Positions 55,806-64,000 of a DNA stretch of 64,000 nt are shown here, piece after piece. The position numbers and the translations under genes were made by a program. Location: contig NZ_FNJI01000001.1 in assembly GCF_900104445.1 (NCBI RefSeq), forward strand, positions 205,583-269,582. Direction: 5' to 3'. This DNA comes from Desulforhopalus singaporensis (GTDB lineage Bacteria > Desulfobacterota > Desulfobulbia > Desulfobulbales > Desulfocapsaceae). The notes beneath the pieces are model-generated. The model was not told where the DNA came from, did no database searches, and saw only the letters and a program-made list of their open reading frames with translations. Every line of letters starts with the position of its first letter. Within the stretch, counting starts at the first letter, position 1.

Positions 55806-56158
55806 GATACCTCAAAAAATTTGCTGTAGTAGTTGCTTCTACCAGTCCAGCATATAACATTGCTACAATGATAAATAAAAAGGCGGGAAAATAAACCATT
55901 TTACGAACTCTTCCAAGGAAAATAGTTTTTTTTTTAAAAAAAATCCAGATTGCTGTATCGCATTGAGATACTTTTAAAATCGAGTTCATCCCAGAATAGT
56001 ATTTACTATTTTTTGTGATATTTTTCATAGACATAAGTCACATCGTTTGATAATAATTCCTATAGGACAGAAAAAATTGTTCACACACGACATAGCGCAT
56101 AACATATCGGCTTATGATTTGCGAGAGGTTGAATTTAGCCTTGCCGGTTGTTAGGTTG
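55806..56158. other. AT-rich intergenic region upstream of yitT
   Basis: About 350 bases, very AT-rich between 55900 and 56040. On the minus strand a 38-codon frame (55783-55899) with a possible GGAAGAG site would encode one hydrophobic helix and overlap the yitT start by 23 bases; this is too weak to call. No repeat or RNA pattern was seen. Confidence 0.4.
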
Positions 56159-56187
56159 TTGACAGATAAATCTTGTTATAGCATAAC
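56159..56187 (+). promoter_or_regulatory. Putative promoter of the MTH1187-family gene
   Basis: TTGACA (56159-56164) is consensus and CATAAC (56182-56187) follows after 17 bases. The predicted start near 56195 leaves only about 11 bases before the ATG, so leader and ribosome site would nearly coincide. Confidence 0.45.
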
Positions 56188-56205
56188 CTGCGTTAGGAGC
56201 ACCAG

Positions 56206-56508
56206 ATGAAGGTAATAATGGATTTGTGTGTTGTGCCGATGGGAGTCGGCGTTTCTGTTTCGGAATATGTCGTAGCATGCCACCAGGTGCTGAAGGAGGC
56301 CGGATTGAAAACCCAACTGCACGCTTACGGCACGAACCTGGAGGGGGAGTGGGACGATGTCATGGCGGCGGTAAAGAAATGTCACGAAAAGGTCCATGGC
56401 ATGGGTGCGCCCCGCATTACCACTACCATAAAGATGGGAACCAGGGTTGACCGACTCCAGACAATGGAAGAAAAAATATCCAGTGTAGTGGATAAGGCAC
56501 TGAAATAA
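56206..56508 (+). CDS. MTH1187/YkoF-like thiamine-binding protein
   Basis: A 100-residue ferredoxin-like fold protein. The family landmarks are an MDLCVVPMGVGVSVSEYV start, HAYGTNLEGEWDDVMAAVK, and an APRITTTIKMGTR strand. Family members (MTH1187, YkoF) bind thiamine or related pyrimidines in some structures; no thiamine genes are in the window, so the ligand is unproven. GGAG lies before the ATG, and a terminator follows. Confidence 0.88.
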   Translation: MKVIMDLCVVPMGVGVSVSEYVVACHQVLKEAGLKTQLHAYGTNLEGEWDDVMAAVKKCHEKVHGMGAPRITTTIKMGTRVDRLQTMEEKISSVVDKALK

Positions 56509-56608
56509 TTTATGTAAATTGCCGATACCGGTTGCTTCTGCTGTGGCTCTGAGCCGTCAGCGCTTTGTTGTTTTTTCCATAATGCCGACTCTGGTGTGGA
56601 TTTGTTTG

Positions 56609-56640
56609 AACGGACAAGTGGTTTTTGTCCGTTTTGTTGT
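56609..56640 (+). terminator. Intrinsic terminator after the MTH1187-family gene
   Basis: AACGGACAA (56609-56617) pairs with TTGTCCGTT (56625-56633), a 9-bp stem with a seven-base loop, followed by TTGTTGT. It separates this gene from the response-regulator operon. Confidence 0.65.
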
Positions 56641-56793
56641 CTGATTTCATAACGTTCCATTATTTAAATCTATCGATACAGATCCAGCGCAGGTGACTGG
56701 TATCATTGGACGCAGAGATTGCTTCCCGGCACGAGAAGATATCGTGCTTTCTTTGTCTGTATTGCAATAAAAGAGAAAAATATAAGGTCTTAT

Positions 56794-57513
56794 ATGAAAA
56801 AAAAAGAATTGGAAGGGGTTTCGGTTCTGGTAGCCGAAGACGATCCCGGGATACGGTCTCTTCTCTGCAATTTGCTTGAGAGTTACGGGGCCAGGGTCTA
56901 TCTGGAAGAACATGGCAGGGATTTGATCAAGCGGGTGAAGGAACAACGGCCCGATATCCTGGTTCTTGATATTGTCATGCCCATAGTCGACGGTTTTACC
57001 ATCCTGAATCGGCTGCGCCAGGAGGGGGACAAGACGCCGGTTATTGTCCTGAGTGACAGGAAAACAGTCGAGGAAAAAGTGAAAGGGCTTGATTCCGGAG
57101 CCGACGATTATATGACAAAGCCGTTCAGCACCAAAGAGTTTCTCGCACGGGTAAAAAGTGTTTTGCGCAGGGTTGGCGAAATGGATAAGGACGGTGAGCG
57201 AGTAGAGGTTGTGATCGGTTCTACAACCATCAACCTGCTCTCCAGAGAAATATATCTGAAGAACGGCGACAGGCTGCTGTTGACCCGGACGGAGTTTGAT
57301 CTGCTCTCCTATCTGGCAGTAAGGGTCGATCGGGTTGTGCCCCGTGGCGATTTACTCTGTGACGTGCTTGGGTACAAGACCAAGGTGGAGACCAAAGCTC
57401 TGGTGATGCATATTGCCAATATAAGGCGGAAGATGGCCCAGGTTGCTCTTGAAGACGTGAAAATAGAAACCGTATCGGGGGTAGGGTATAAGGTTGTCGA
57501 AAAAAATACGTAA
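56794..57513 (+). CDS. OmpR/PhoB-type response regulator
   Basis: The 239 residues combine a receiver domain (about 8-125: acidic pocket AEDD at 14-17, phosphoacceptor Asp59 in LVLDIVMP, KPFS Lys near 110) and a winged-helix DNA-binding domain (about 135-236, with RTEFDLLSYLAV and VSGVGYKVV). The ATG at 56794 has AAGGT upstream and follows the terminator; the frame extends 25 codons further upstream. It is the first gene of a unit with the FecR protein and the histidine kinase. Confidence 0.92.
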   Translation: MKKKELEGVSVLVAEDDPGIRSLLCNLLESYGARVYLEEHGRDLIKRVKEQRPDILVLDIVMPIVDGFTILNRLRQEGDKTPVIVLSDRKTVEEKVKGLDSGADDYMTKPFSTKEFLARVKSVLRRVGEMDKDGERVEVVIGSTTINLLSREIYLKNGDRLLLTRTEFDLLSYLAVRVDRVVPRGDLLCDVLGYKTKVETKALVMHIANIRRKMAQVALEDVKIETVSGVGYKVVEKNT

Positions 57514-57555
57514 AAACAGAAGATCACTTGTGTGAGATTTTAGAGGTAAGTGAGC

Positions 57556-59205
57556 ATGAAAACCGTTTTAAAGACCTTTGGAGGTGCAATACTCATTGCG
57601 CTGGCGCTGTCCGTTGCCGGATGGTGCTCTGCAGCTCCAACCCTTGTCCCCATTGTGGTAAACAAAGGGGCAGGACTGATTAAAATAGCCCGTCAATATT
57701 GTATTTCTGAAAATTCCTGGAAACAACTGGCGAAGATAAATAATCTTCAGCCGCCATTTGTGATATACGCCGATGATACCATAATGGTTCCCCTGGAACT
57801 GCTCAGGATCCAGGAGGTCGCTGCGCGGGTGGTTTCCGTGGTTGGCGAGGTGTATATCGTTGACAGGCAAAACAAGCTCAGGAATCTGAAAAATAACGAT
57901 CTTGTCTATCCGGGACAGACCATTGTATCAGAACGTGACGGGTATGCTCATCTGGTGTTTCCCGACCACAGATATACCAGGATATCAAACAATTCAAAGC
58001 TCAGCCTGACCTATGTCGTGCGGCTGAGCGACGGCAGCCTCAAGGCTGAGTTCTTCCTGGAAAAAGGGGCGATAATTCATGCTGTACGCCAAAAACTCAA
58101 ACCCAATGAAAATTTTAATACCAGGACTCCGGCGACCATCACCGGAGTACGGGGAACTGAGTTTCGTATTAAGGTACGGGAACACGAATCCAGCACGGTT
58201 GAGACTCTTTCTGGGCAGGTATGCGTCAAGGTCGGCGAGAAAAAAGTGATGGTAAAAAATGGAGAGGGGATACGTATCATCGGCGACGATGGCGCAAAAC
58301 AAGAGCTGTCGAGACTGCCCCCAGCTCCGGCTGTACCGGAAGTAAATGAAATATACCGGAAACTACCGGTGGAAATCGCCATAGCTCCAGATGGTGACAT
58401 AAAGTCATATAGGTTAAGGGTGACGGAGGATGAAGTAGGAGACATAACAATATTTGAAAAGCTAGTGCCAGGCGGTGATAAGATTCGGCTGGTGGAACTC
58501 ACAGACGGTGTCCATTACGGCGTTCTGACATATATCGACAAAAATGGATTCGAGTCACCTCCTGCTGAACCTTTCAAGTTGAGGGTAAGAACTCTGCCCG
58601 GGCCGCCTATGCTGAAGCAGGAAGGTACAGATAGGAGTTTTTCAGCCAGCAGGACAATTGAATGGCTCAACACGAGCGAAACTGCAAAATATCATGTGCA
58701 GTTGGCCGACAATGCGGATTTTACTTCCGTCCTGAAGCAGGGAGTTCAGGTGCAGCCGGTGTTTGAAGCGGAGAATCTTGCACCCGGAAATTATTTTTTT
58801 CGCGTTTGTGCCATTGGTACGGATGGGTTCCGGTCAAATTTCTCGTCAACGTACCGGTGGCGCGTTGACGAAACACCGGAGCTGAAAGAGAGAGGCGGTG
58901 AAGTGAAAAAAAATGATGAACTGCGGTGGAGTTCGGCGGGAGCGGGAATCTCTTACGATCTGCAGATAAGCACCAACCGTAGTTTTTTCCACCTGATTGC
59001 GGACGAGACAAACCTGGATAAGCCTGTGTATTCCCTGCCGGATTTCCCGGAATCCGGACGATATTATGTCAGGGTGAGAGGGGTGTTGCCGGACGGGCAG
59101 AAAAGCCCCTGGAGTTCTCCGCAGGAACTGGTGGTTCCCTCTCCAGGATTTCATATGACTGATTTGGGTGTCCTGGCCCTGTTTCTGGGGATTATGATAC
59201 TTTGA
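57556..59205 (+). CDS. LysM-FecR periplasmic protein with Fn3-like repeats
   Basis: The 549-residue exported protein has a signal peptide (about 1-27), a LysM-like domain (about 30-80), a FecR domain (about 100-225, including ATITGVRGTEFRI) and a C-terminal half of Fn3-like repeats with conserved Trp/Tyr positions. It ends in a hydrophobic 15-residue stretch that may anchor it. FecR domains elsewhere act as periplasmic signal receivers; LysM binds peptidoglycan. ATG 57556 is preferred over GTG 57550 because GAGGT is better spaced for it. The gene overlaps the kinase gene by four bases. Confidence 0.78.
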   Translation: MKTVLKTFGGAILIALALSVAGWCSAAPTLVPIVVNKGAGLIKIARQYCISENSWKQLAKINNLQPPFVIYADDTIMVPLELLRIQEVAARVVSVVGEVYIVDRQNKLRNLKNNDLVYPGQTIVSERDGYAHLVFPDHRYTRISNNSKLSLTYVVRLSDGSLKAEFFLEKGAIIHAVRQKLKPNENFNTRTPATITGVRGTEFRIKVREHESSTVETLSGQVCVKVGEKKVMVKNGEGIRIIGDDGAKQELSRLPPAPAVPEVNEIYRKLPVEIAIAPDGDIKSYRLRVTEDEVGDITIFEKLVPGGDKIRLVELTDGVHYGVLTYIDKNGFESPPAEPFKLRVRTLPGPPMLKQEGTDRSFSASRTIEWLNTSETAKYHVQLADNADFTSVLKQGVQVQPVFEAENLAPGNYFFRVCAIGTDGFRSNFSSTYRWRVDETPELKERGGEVKKNDELRWSSAGAGISYDLQISTNRSFFHLIADETNLDKPVYSLPDFPESGRYYVRVRGVLPDGQKSPWSSPQELVVPSPGFHMTDLGVLALFLGIMIL

Positions 59206-61487
59206 AAAGCAAAAAAAATTGGAGGGTGCAACCCTTTGTCAACCTCACCATAATAGCAATATTGTGTGCGGTATTGATCCAGACCGAACTGTTTGCGCGG
59301 CTCTCCAATATCGCGATGGATTTTCTTTTCAGGGTACGGGGTGAAAGAGAAACAAGCCAGTCGATTGTCATTGTGGGCGTTGATGACTACTCCTTGAAAA
59401 AGCTCGTCACCTGGCCATTTCCAAGACGTTATCATGCTGAGCTTTTGCAACAACTGAGTATGGCCAAGAGCGTGGGATACGACCTGATCTTCGATCATAA
59501 GAAGCCCTCGGATACTTTTTTTGCCTCAACCATAGGTTACGGTCCCCCGGTTACTTTTGCCGTGGGAATGGATTACCGGGGCAGATTGCTCTATCCGGCG
59601 GAGAGCTTTGAAGGCAAGGTCGGATTAGGTCATATCGAAACATTGTTGGGAGACGATGGAATAGTACGCGAGGTTGAACTGTTCAAGTCGCATGTCGCAG
59701 CATTCTCTCTTGAAATGGCGGATCAGGTCGATAAAATACGCTTTTTGTCCTCTAACGATAAAGATAAGCGTAAGCGCGTCATAAATTTTTATGGTCCGGA
59801 ATTTACCTTTCTCTATGTTTCCTATGTTGATGTATTGCAGGGAAAATACCCACCCGAGTTTTTTAAAGACAGGTATGTCCTGATCGGGTTGAAAGCGTTG
59901 TCCCAGGGGGACAAGCACAATGTTCCGTTTCGACAGGAACACGGCATGCCCGGTGTGGAGATTCAGGCGACGATTCTCAACAATATAGTAGATAATAGTT
60001 TTATCAGGAAAAATATCGATATATCCATCTTCACCGGAGCAGTGCTGCTGCTGGCCGGGTTGTGGTTATGGCCGCGGCAACGTGAGATGCAGAATATGTT
60101 ATGTGTCTCCCTGGCTTCGTTTTTTGTCCTGACCGGGAGTGTCGTCGCTTTTAGTAACAATGTCTTTGTCGACCCCCTTATTCCCCTGTTGGCGGTGACT
60201 TTTTGTTATTTTCTTCACCTGGTAGAGCAGTGGCTTGGGGTAACCGGAGGGATGATTCGGGAAATACATGTACTCGACAATCAACTCCGAGTTGGCTTGG
60301 AAACAGTTCGCCAGACGATTCCGCCTCTCGTCATACAGGATCGGGAAGGTTCCCTTAATGACCAGAGACGCGGAATACTGACTCAATATATTGACAATCT
60401 TCATGCTGGAATTCGGGCACTGGCGGTACAACACACATTTATCAATCATCTGATGAGCAGGGAAACACCTCCGCTGCTGCTTTATGAGAGGATAACCGGT
60501 GAGATTGTGCTGGCCAACGACGCGGTCAACAGATTGTGGCGGGGGGTGGACGGGGTCTCCGAGTCTCTACCGGGACTTGAGGATTTTATTAATTTTCTTG
60601 AGGCGAAACGGGTAAGAAACGGTATCGATGACCAGAGAAAGCCTGTCAACGGGATAGCAAAAATTGAGAATTGTGTCTCGGATATCCTGGTATACAGCAA
60701 CGGAACCCCAATGTATTACAGGGTTGTTTTGCACCTTGTGGACAATCCGATGCTTAACCTGGACGGGGTCCTGGCAAGTTTTACCGACGTGACCGAGATC
60801 CGCAGACTTGAAAAGATCAAGGGCGAGGTGATGAATATTGTTTCCCATGAACTCAGGCTTCCCCTGACTTCCATCCTCGGTTTCAGTGAAATGCTGACCG
60901 ATTCGTTGGCGGGAAAAGAAAAGGATTATGCAGAACAAATTACCAGGCAGGCCAAGAGATTGGCTGAATTGATCGACAGTTTCCTTGATCTTTCACGTAT
61001 TGAAAGTGGTAAAGAGGTGATGAAATTTTATCCGTTTGATTTCCAGGCAGTGATATATGATGCTGGCAGTGTTGTCTATGATGCAGCCCTGGAAAAGGAT
61101 ATTGAGCTGAAATTTAACCTGCCGCTCAGGTTGACGCCGCTGAAAGGGGATGCTGCAATGCTTACTCAGGCAGTGGTGAACCTTTTAGATAACTCGGTAA
61201 AATTCGGACCTGTCGGCAGCGTGGTGAGAGTCGAGCTGCAAGAACGGGAAAAAGAGATGTGCCTGACCATTACCGATTCAGGACCGGGCGTGGCAGACGA
61301 AGATAAGTCCAGGATATTTCAAACATTCATAAGAGGGCGTGACATCTCGGAAGCCACCGGGTTCGGGCTGGGCCTGAGTCTTGTCAAGAAGGTGGTGGAG
61401 GGGCACGGCGGGACTGTTTCCGTAACCGATGCCAGAGGGGGCGGGGCTGTTTTTACCCTGAATATTCCCAAGTTGAATAAGAATTGA
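59202..61487 (+). CDS. CHASE2-PAS sensor histidine kinase
   Basis: The 761 residues start with a TTG that overlaps the FecR stop. One N-terminal helix and a periplasmic CHASE2 domain (about 30-265) are followed by three membrane helices (about 268-345), a coiled segment, a PAS-like domain (about 440-540), HisKA with phosphoacceptor His549 (SHELRLPLTSILG), and an HATPase domain with NLLDNSVKFGP, DSGPGV and GFGLGLSL. The likely partner is the response regulator two genes upstream. CHASE2 ligands are unknown. The operon has no other regulator. Confidence 0.9.
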   Translation: MKSKKNWRVQPFVNLTIIAILCAVLIQTELFARLSNIAMDFLFRVRGERETSQSIVIVGVDDYSLKKLVTWPFPRRYHAELLQQLSMAKSVGYDLIFDHKKPSDTFFASTIGYGPPVTFAVGMDYRGRLLYPAESFEGKVGLGHIETLLGDDGIVREVELFKSHVAAFSLEMADQVDKIRFLSSNDKDKRKRVINFYGPEFTFLYVSYVDVLQGKYPPEFFKDRYVLIGLKALSQGDKHNVPFRQEHGMPGVEIQATILNNIVDNSFIRKNIDISIFTGAVLLLAGLWLWPRQREMQNMLCVSLASFFVLTGSVVAFSNNVFVDPLIPLLAVTFCYFLHLVEQWLGVTGGMIREIHVLDNQLRVGLETVRQTIPPLVIQDREGSLNDQRRGILTQYIDNLHAGIRALAVQHTFINHLMSRETPPLLLYERITGEIVLANDAVNRLWRGVDGVSESLPGLEDFINFLEAKRVRNGIDDQRKPVNGIAKIENCVSDILVYSNGTPMYYRVVLHLVDNPMLNLDGVLASFTDVTEIRRLEKIKGEVMNIVSHELRLPLTSILGFSEMLTDSLAGKEKDYAEQITRQAKRLAELIDSFLDLSRIESGKEVMKFYPFDFQAVIYDAGSVVYDAALEKDIELKFNLPLRLTPLKGDAAMLTQAVVNLLDNSVKFGPVGSVVRVELQEREKEMCLTITDSGPGVADEDKSRIFQTFIRGRDISEATGFGLGLSLVKKVVEGHGGTVSVTDARGGGAVFTLNIPKLNKN

Positions 61488-61563
61488 AAAACAAGGCGAG
61501 CTCAGGTGTTTCCAACTGCCGGTACCCCCGGTGCAAACACCTGCTGTGTGGCAAGTGATCGGG

Positions 61564-63492
61564 TTATTTATCTGGTTTTGCAAAACAAGAGGGGAAGAGG
61601 GTCTTGTCGGTGTGTGGCAAGAACAGGGCCGCCATATAATAATTCATAAATTCAGCGTTGTCGGAGAGCTCGACATTGGTCATGAGGCTGCGGGCTCTTC
61701 GGTGTTCAAGGAAATGCTGATGGTTTAACAGGCTGAGACGGCACCCAAGCAGCGAACCGTTTCCCAGATAGTGAAACCGCTCCCGGTCGACATCAGGCAA
61801 AAGACCTATTGAGATGGCGCGTTCCAGATCTATTGAGGAACCGAAGTTTCCGGCAAGGATGAATTGATCAATATCTTTAAATGTAAGTCCCACTGAAGCG
61901 ATCAGAGTCTGATATCCTGCAAAAAGAGCTCCCTTGGCCCGGATAAGATTATCGATATCTATTTCAGTGATGACAATATCCTCCTTGATAAGGGTGTCGT
62001 GCGCCCAGGCCAAAACATACTCCCAGCAGTCAGCCGATTTTCTTATCCGCGGGTGGTCATGGACGGAGGTGAAATGACCGCGCTGGTCGATGATCCCACT
62101 TGCCAGCAATTCGGGGACGATGGCAATGAGTCCAGAGCCGCATATTCCCCGAGGATTGGTATTTCCTACCGTAACGATCATCGGCTCAAGACTCTGTTCG
62201 TGGATAAAGAAATTTTCTATCGCACCCTGACTCGCCCTCATGCCGTACTTTATGCCACCACCCTCAAAAGCAGGACCGGCCGAGCATGCGGCGGTCAGCA
62301 TCCACTGGTTATTGCCGACGACAATTTCACCGTTGGTGCCGATGTCGATATAAAGACTTATTTTTTCGCTGTGATATATACCCGCCCCATGTATACCGGC
62401 GACAATGTCCCCGCCAACATAAGAAGCGACACAAGGATAAAGAAAGAGACGGACCGACGGGTGGGCAAGTATGCCGAGGGAAGCCGCCTTGACCAGGGGA
62501 AAATGGCTGATACCGGGCACATATGGCGCTTCCCTGATAAATTTGGATTCAAGCCCCAGGAGCAGGTGGGCCATAACCGTATTCCCCGCAGCCATGATGT
62601 AATGAATGTCGCTGGGGCGGATTATCTGTGATTTGCAGATCGCCTCGATGATCGAGTTAATGGTTTTAACCGCTTGTTCCTGAAGATATTTAAGCCCGTT
62701 GCTGCGCTGGGAATAGATGATTCTGGAAATTACATCCTCTCCGCTGCTCACCTGGGCATTGTAGGCTGTATACTCATCTATACTTTGCCCGTTGTTAAGG
62801 TCAATGAGGTGGCCGGTCATGGTGGTTGTCCCGATATCAAGGGCCAACCCATAAAGGCGTGAGGTCGTGTCACCGGGCTCTACCGCGATTATACGGATGG
62901 CATCATTTTTATGCTTGGGCAACAACAGGAGAACGGTAATCTGCCAGTTTTTTTCACGCAGTGTAAGGGAAAGATCCCGTAACAGTTCGGGGTGGTCATA
63001 TTTCACCTCCCTGGTGTCGGGCAGAGCCTTTATGATCTCCCTGATCAGCCGCTGCATATCCGAAACGTTGTCTGAAATTGTTGGTAACGGCAGGGTGAGA
63101 AAGATCTTCTGGACAGGAGGAGAAAGCATGCCGACCCTGGTTTGGACTGGAGAAGATGCGGCCGATATATTTTTGGTATTCTTGGTAATTTTTTTAAGCG
63201 CTCCGCCGTCATTTCGGACATTTTCAGGGATTTTTATCGTAACGTCCGATTCAACCCTGGAGGTGCAGGCAAGATGGATGTTGCTCTTGAGCTCTTCGCG
63301 GGAAAGCGAATTGTCCGTTTTGGATTTTAGGGTTCCCTCAATGAGCTGCACCTTGCACTTCCCGCAAACACCATCGCCACCGCAGGACGCGGGTATGTAG
63401 ATACCTGCCAGTGCAGCAGCAGAGAGCAGGTTATCTCCGGAAGAGACTTCTACGGTCACATTGTCGGGTTGAAAAAGAACGCGGTTGGTCAT
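61564..63492 (-). CDS. ASKHA (RACo-like) ATPase with N-terminal [2Fe-2S] ferredoxin domain
   Basis: The 642 residues begin with a plant-type [2Fe-2S] domain: Cys37, Cys43, Cys46 and Cys76. The rest is an ASKHA-fold DUF4445 region with motifs LALDIGTTTMTGHLIDL, DIGTNGEIVVG and ACSAGPAFEGGGI. Such proteins (RACo, RamA relatives) reductively reactivate corrinoid methyltransferase cofactors. No corrinoid protein or methyltransferase lies next to it here, so the target is unknown. The start is the ATG at 63492, with no clear ribosome site. The gene is adjacent to, and co-directional with, the rRNA operon. Confidence 0.85.
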   Translation of the reverse strand: MTNRVLFQPDNVTVEVSSGDNLLSAAALAGIYIPASCGGDGVCGKCKVQLIEGTLKSKTDNSLSREELKSNIHLACTSRVESDVTIKIPENVRNDGGALKKITKNTKNISAASSPVQTRVGMLSPPVQKIFLTLPLPTISDNVSDMQRLIREIIKALPDTREVKYDHPELLRDLSLTLREKNWQITVLLLLPKHKNDAIRIIAVEPGDTTSRLYGLALDIGTTTMTGHLIDLNNGQSIDEYTAYNAQVSSGEDVISRIIYSQRSNGLKYLQEQAVKTINSIIEAICKSQIIRPSDIHYIMAAGNTVMAHLLLGLESKFIREAPYVPGISHFPLVKAASLGILAHPSVRLFLYPCVASYVGGDIVAGIHGAGIYHSEKISLYIDIGTNGEIVVGNNQWMLTAACSAGPAFEGGGIKYGMRASQGAIENFFIHEQSLEPMIVTVGNTNPRGICGSGLIAIVPELLASGIIDQRGHFTSVHDHPRIRKSADCWEYVLAWAHDTLIKEDIVITEIDIDNLIRAKGALFAGYQTLIASVGLTFKDIDQFILAGNFGSSIDLERAISIGLLPDVDRERFHYLGNGSLLGCRLSLLNHQHFLEHRRARSLMTNVELSDNAEFMNYYMAALFLPHTDKTLFPSCFAKPDK

Positions 63493-63646
63493 TGCAGGTG
63501 GAAAAATTGTGCGATATGGGGTTTTGCCAAGTTGGGCCCTGTTGTGGATAAATTAATATGAACCATTTGATAAATAATATGAATACATAAATAACCATTA
63601 CATAACAACAGCAAAAATTGCAATCACTAGTACAGGTAAAAACAAA

Positions 63647-63680
63647 AAAGCCCCGTAATGCGTTTGCATTACGGGGCTTT
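63647..63680 (-). terminator. Terminator of the rRNA operon
   Basis: AAAGCCCCGTAATGC (63647-63661) and its perfect complement (63666-63680) form a 15-bp hairpin with a four-base loop, ten bases after the 5S 3' end on the minus strand. A-runs to the left give a T-run on the minus strand. Confidence 0.85.
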
Positions 63681-63690
63681 ATATATAAAA

Positions 63691-63804
<114 letters not shown>

Positions 63805-63920
63805 AAAAATCTGTTTGTTTCCTTTAGCAGGGAAGGGGGGTGGGATTGCGACCCGCCTTCCTATAGTAACTCAGATAATCGAATAGTAGAGCAATCAGTA
63901 GAGTATTAATCAAAAAATAT

Positions 63921-64000
63921 GGATAAGCCGCACGGCTTATTAGTATCGGTAAGCTCCACGTGTTGCCACGCTTCCACACCCGACCTATCAACGTTGTGGT
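63921..64000 (-). rRNA. rrl: 23S ribosomal RNA, 3' end only
   Basis: The last ~80 nt of 23S rRNA, recognised from a GTTGATAGGTCGGGTGTGGA segment and the CCGATACTAATAAGCCG segment on the minus strand. The gene continues beyond the window. The 3' end near 63921 is an estimate. About 115 bases of spacer separate it from 5S. Confidence 0.9.

Overview
The window looks like chromosomal DNA of a Gram-negative, anaerobic Desulfobacterota (Desulfobulbales-like) bacterium. The evidence is the split, ferredoxin-rich archaeal-type glutamate synthase, a stand-alone small siroheme sulfite reductase of the kind known from sulfate reducers, an ASKHA-type ferredoxin-domain activator, outer-membrane lipoproteins, TolC/RND efflux and LysM/penicillin-binding-protein envelope genes. 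This assignment is inference from gene content; no taxonomic marker was aligned. There is no phage, transposon, CRISPR or integrase gene, so this is core genome rather than an island.

Layout. 1-6.3 kb: a class A penicillin-binding protein (PBP), then on the minus strand a phosphate transporter (PiT), its DUF47 partner, and a 693-residue protein joining a P-loop domain, an FHA-like segment and a PPP-type phosphatase. 6.4-11.6 kb: a three-polypeptide glutamate synthase (amidotransferase; FMN synthase with ferredoxins; GXGXG domain fused to a GltD-like oxidoreductase), with an inverted repeat just downstream of its probable promoter. 12-17 kb: two tatA genes, thrC, rsfS and topB, all minus. 17.4-29 kb: the translation/RNA-decay operon rimP-nusA-ylxR-infB-rbfA-nrnA-truB-rpsO-pnp, then dut and a metallo-beta-lactamase-fold nuclease. 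The operon begins with a leader RNA ending in a terminator hairpin. 29-32.7 kb: yhbY, a TraB/PrgY-family membrane protein and an MltD-like LysM lytic transglycosylase.

32.9-38.3 kb: an unusually large class A PBP (1151 residues) followed by a TPR-like outer-membrane lipoprotein, divergent from mltD with facing promoters. 38.3-42.8 kb: small housekeeping genes (an uncharacterised membrane protein, DJ-1, Nudix, a 71-residue protein, NRDE, small sulfite reductase, DUF309). 42.8-48.5 kb: a tolC-MFP-RND efflux operon with an operator-like inverted repeat laid over its promoter. 48.8-56.5 kb: an MFS transporter, a structured intergenic stretch, glyA, a glycerophosphodiesterase, a secreted beta-lactamase-fold serine hydrolase, YitT and a thiamine-binding-like protein. 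56.8-61.5 kb: response regulator, LysM/FecR periplasmic protein and CHASE2 histidine kinase, which together look like one envelope-signalling module. 61.6-64 kb: an ASKHA/ferredoxin activator and the 3' end of an rRNA operon (5S and the last ~80 nt of 23S, minus strand).

The most interesting candidates for undescribed biology are the P-loop/FHA/phosphatase fusion, the FecR-CHASE2 signalling module, the giant PBP with its lipoprotein partner, the rimP leader, and the structured stretch between glyA and the MFS gene. None is a mobile defence system, and none could be compared with databases here.
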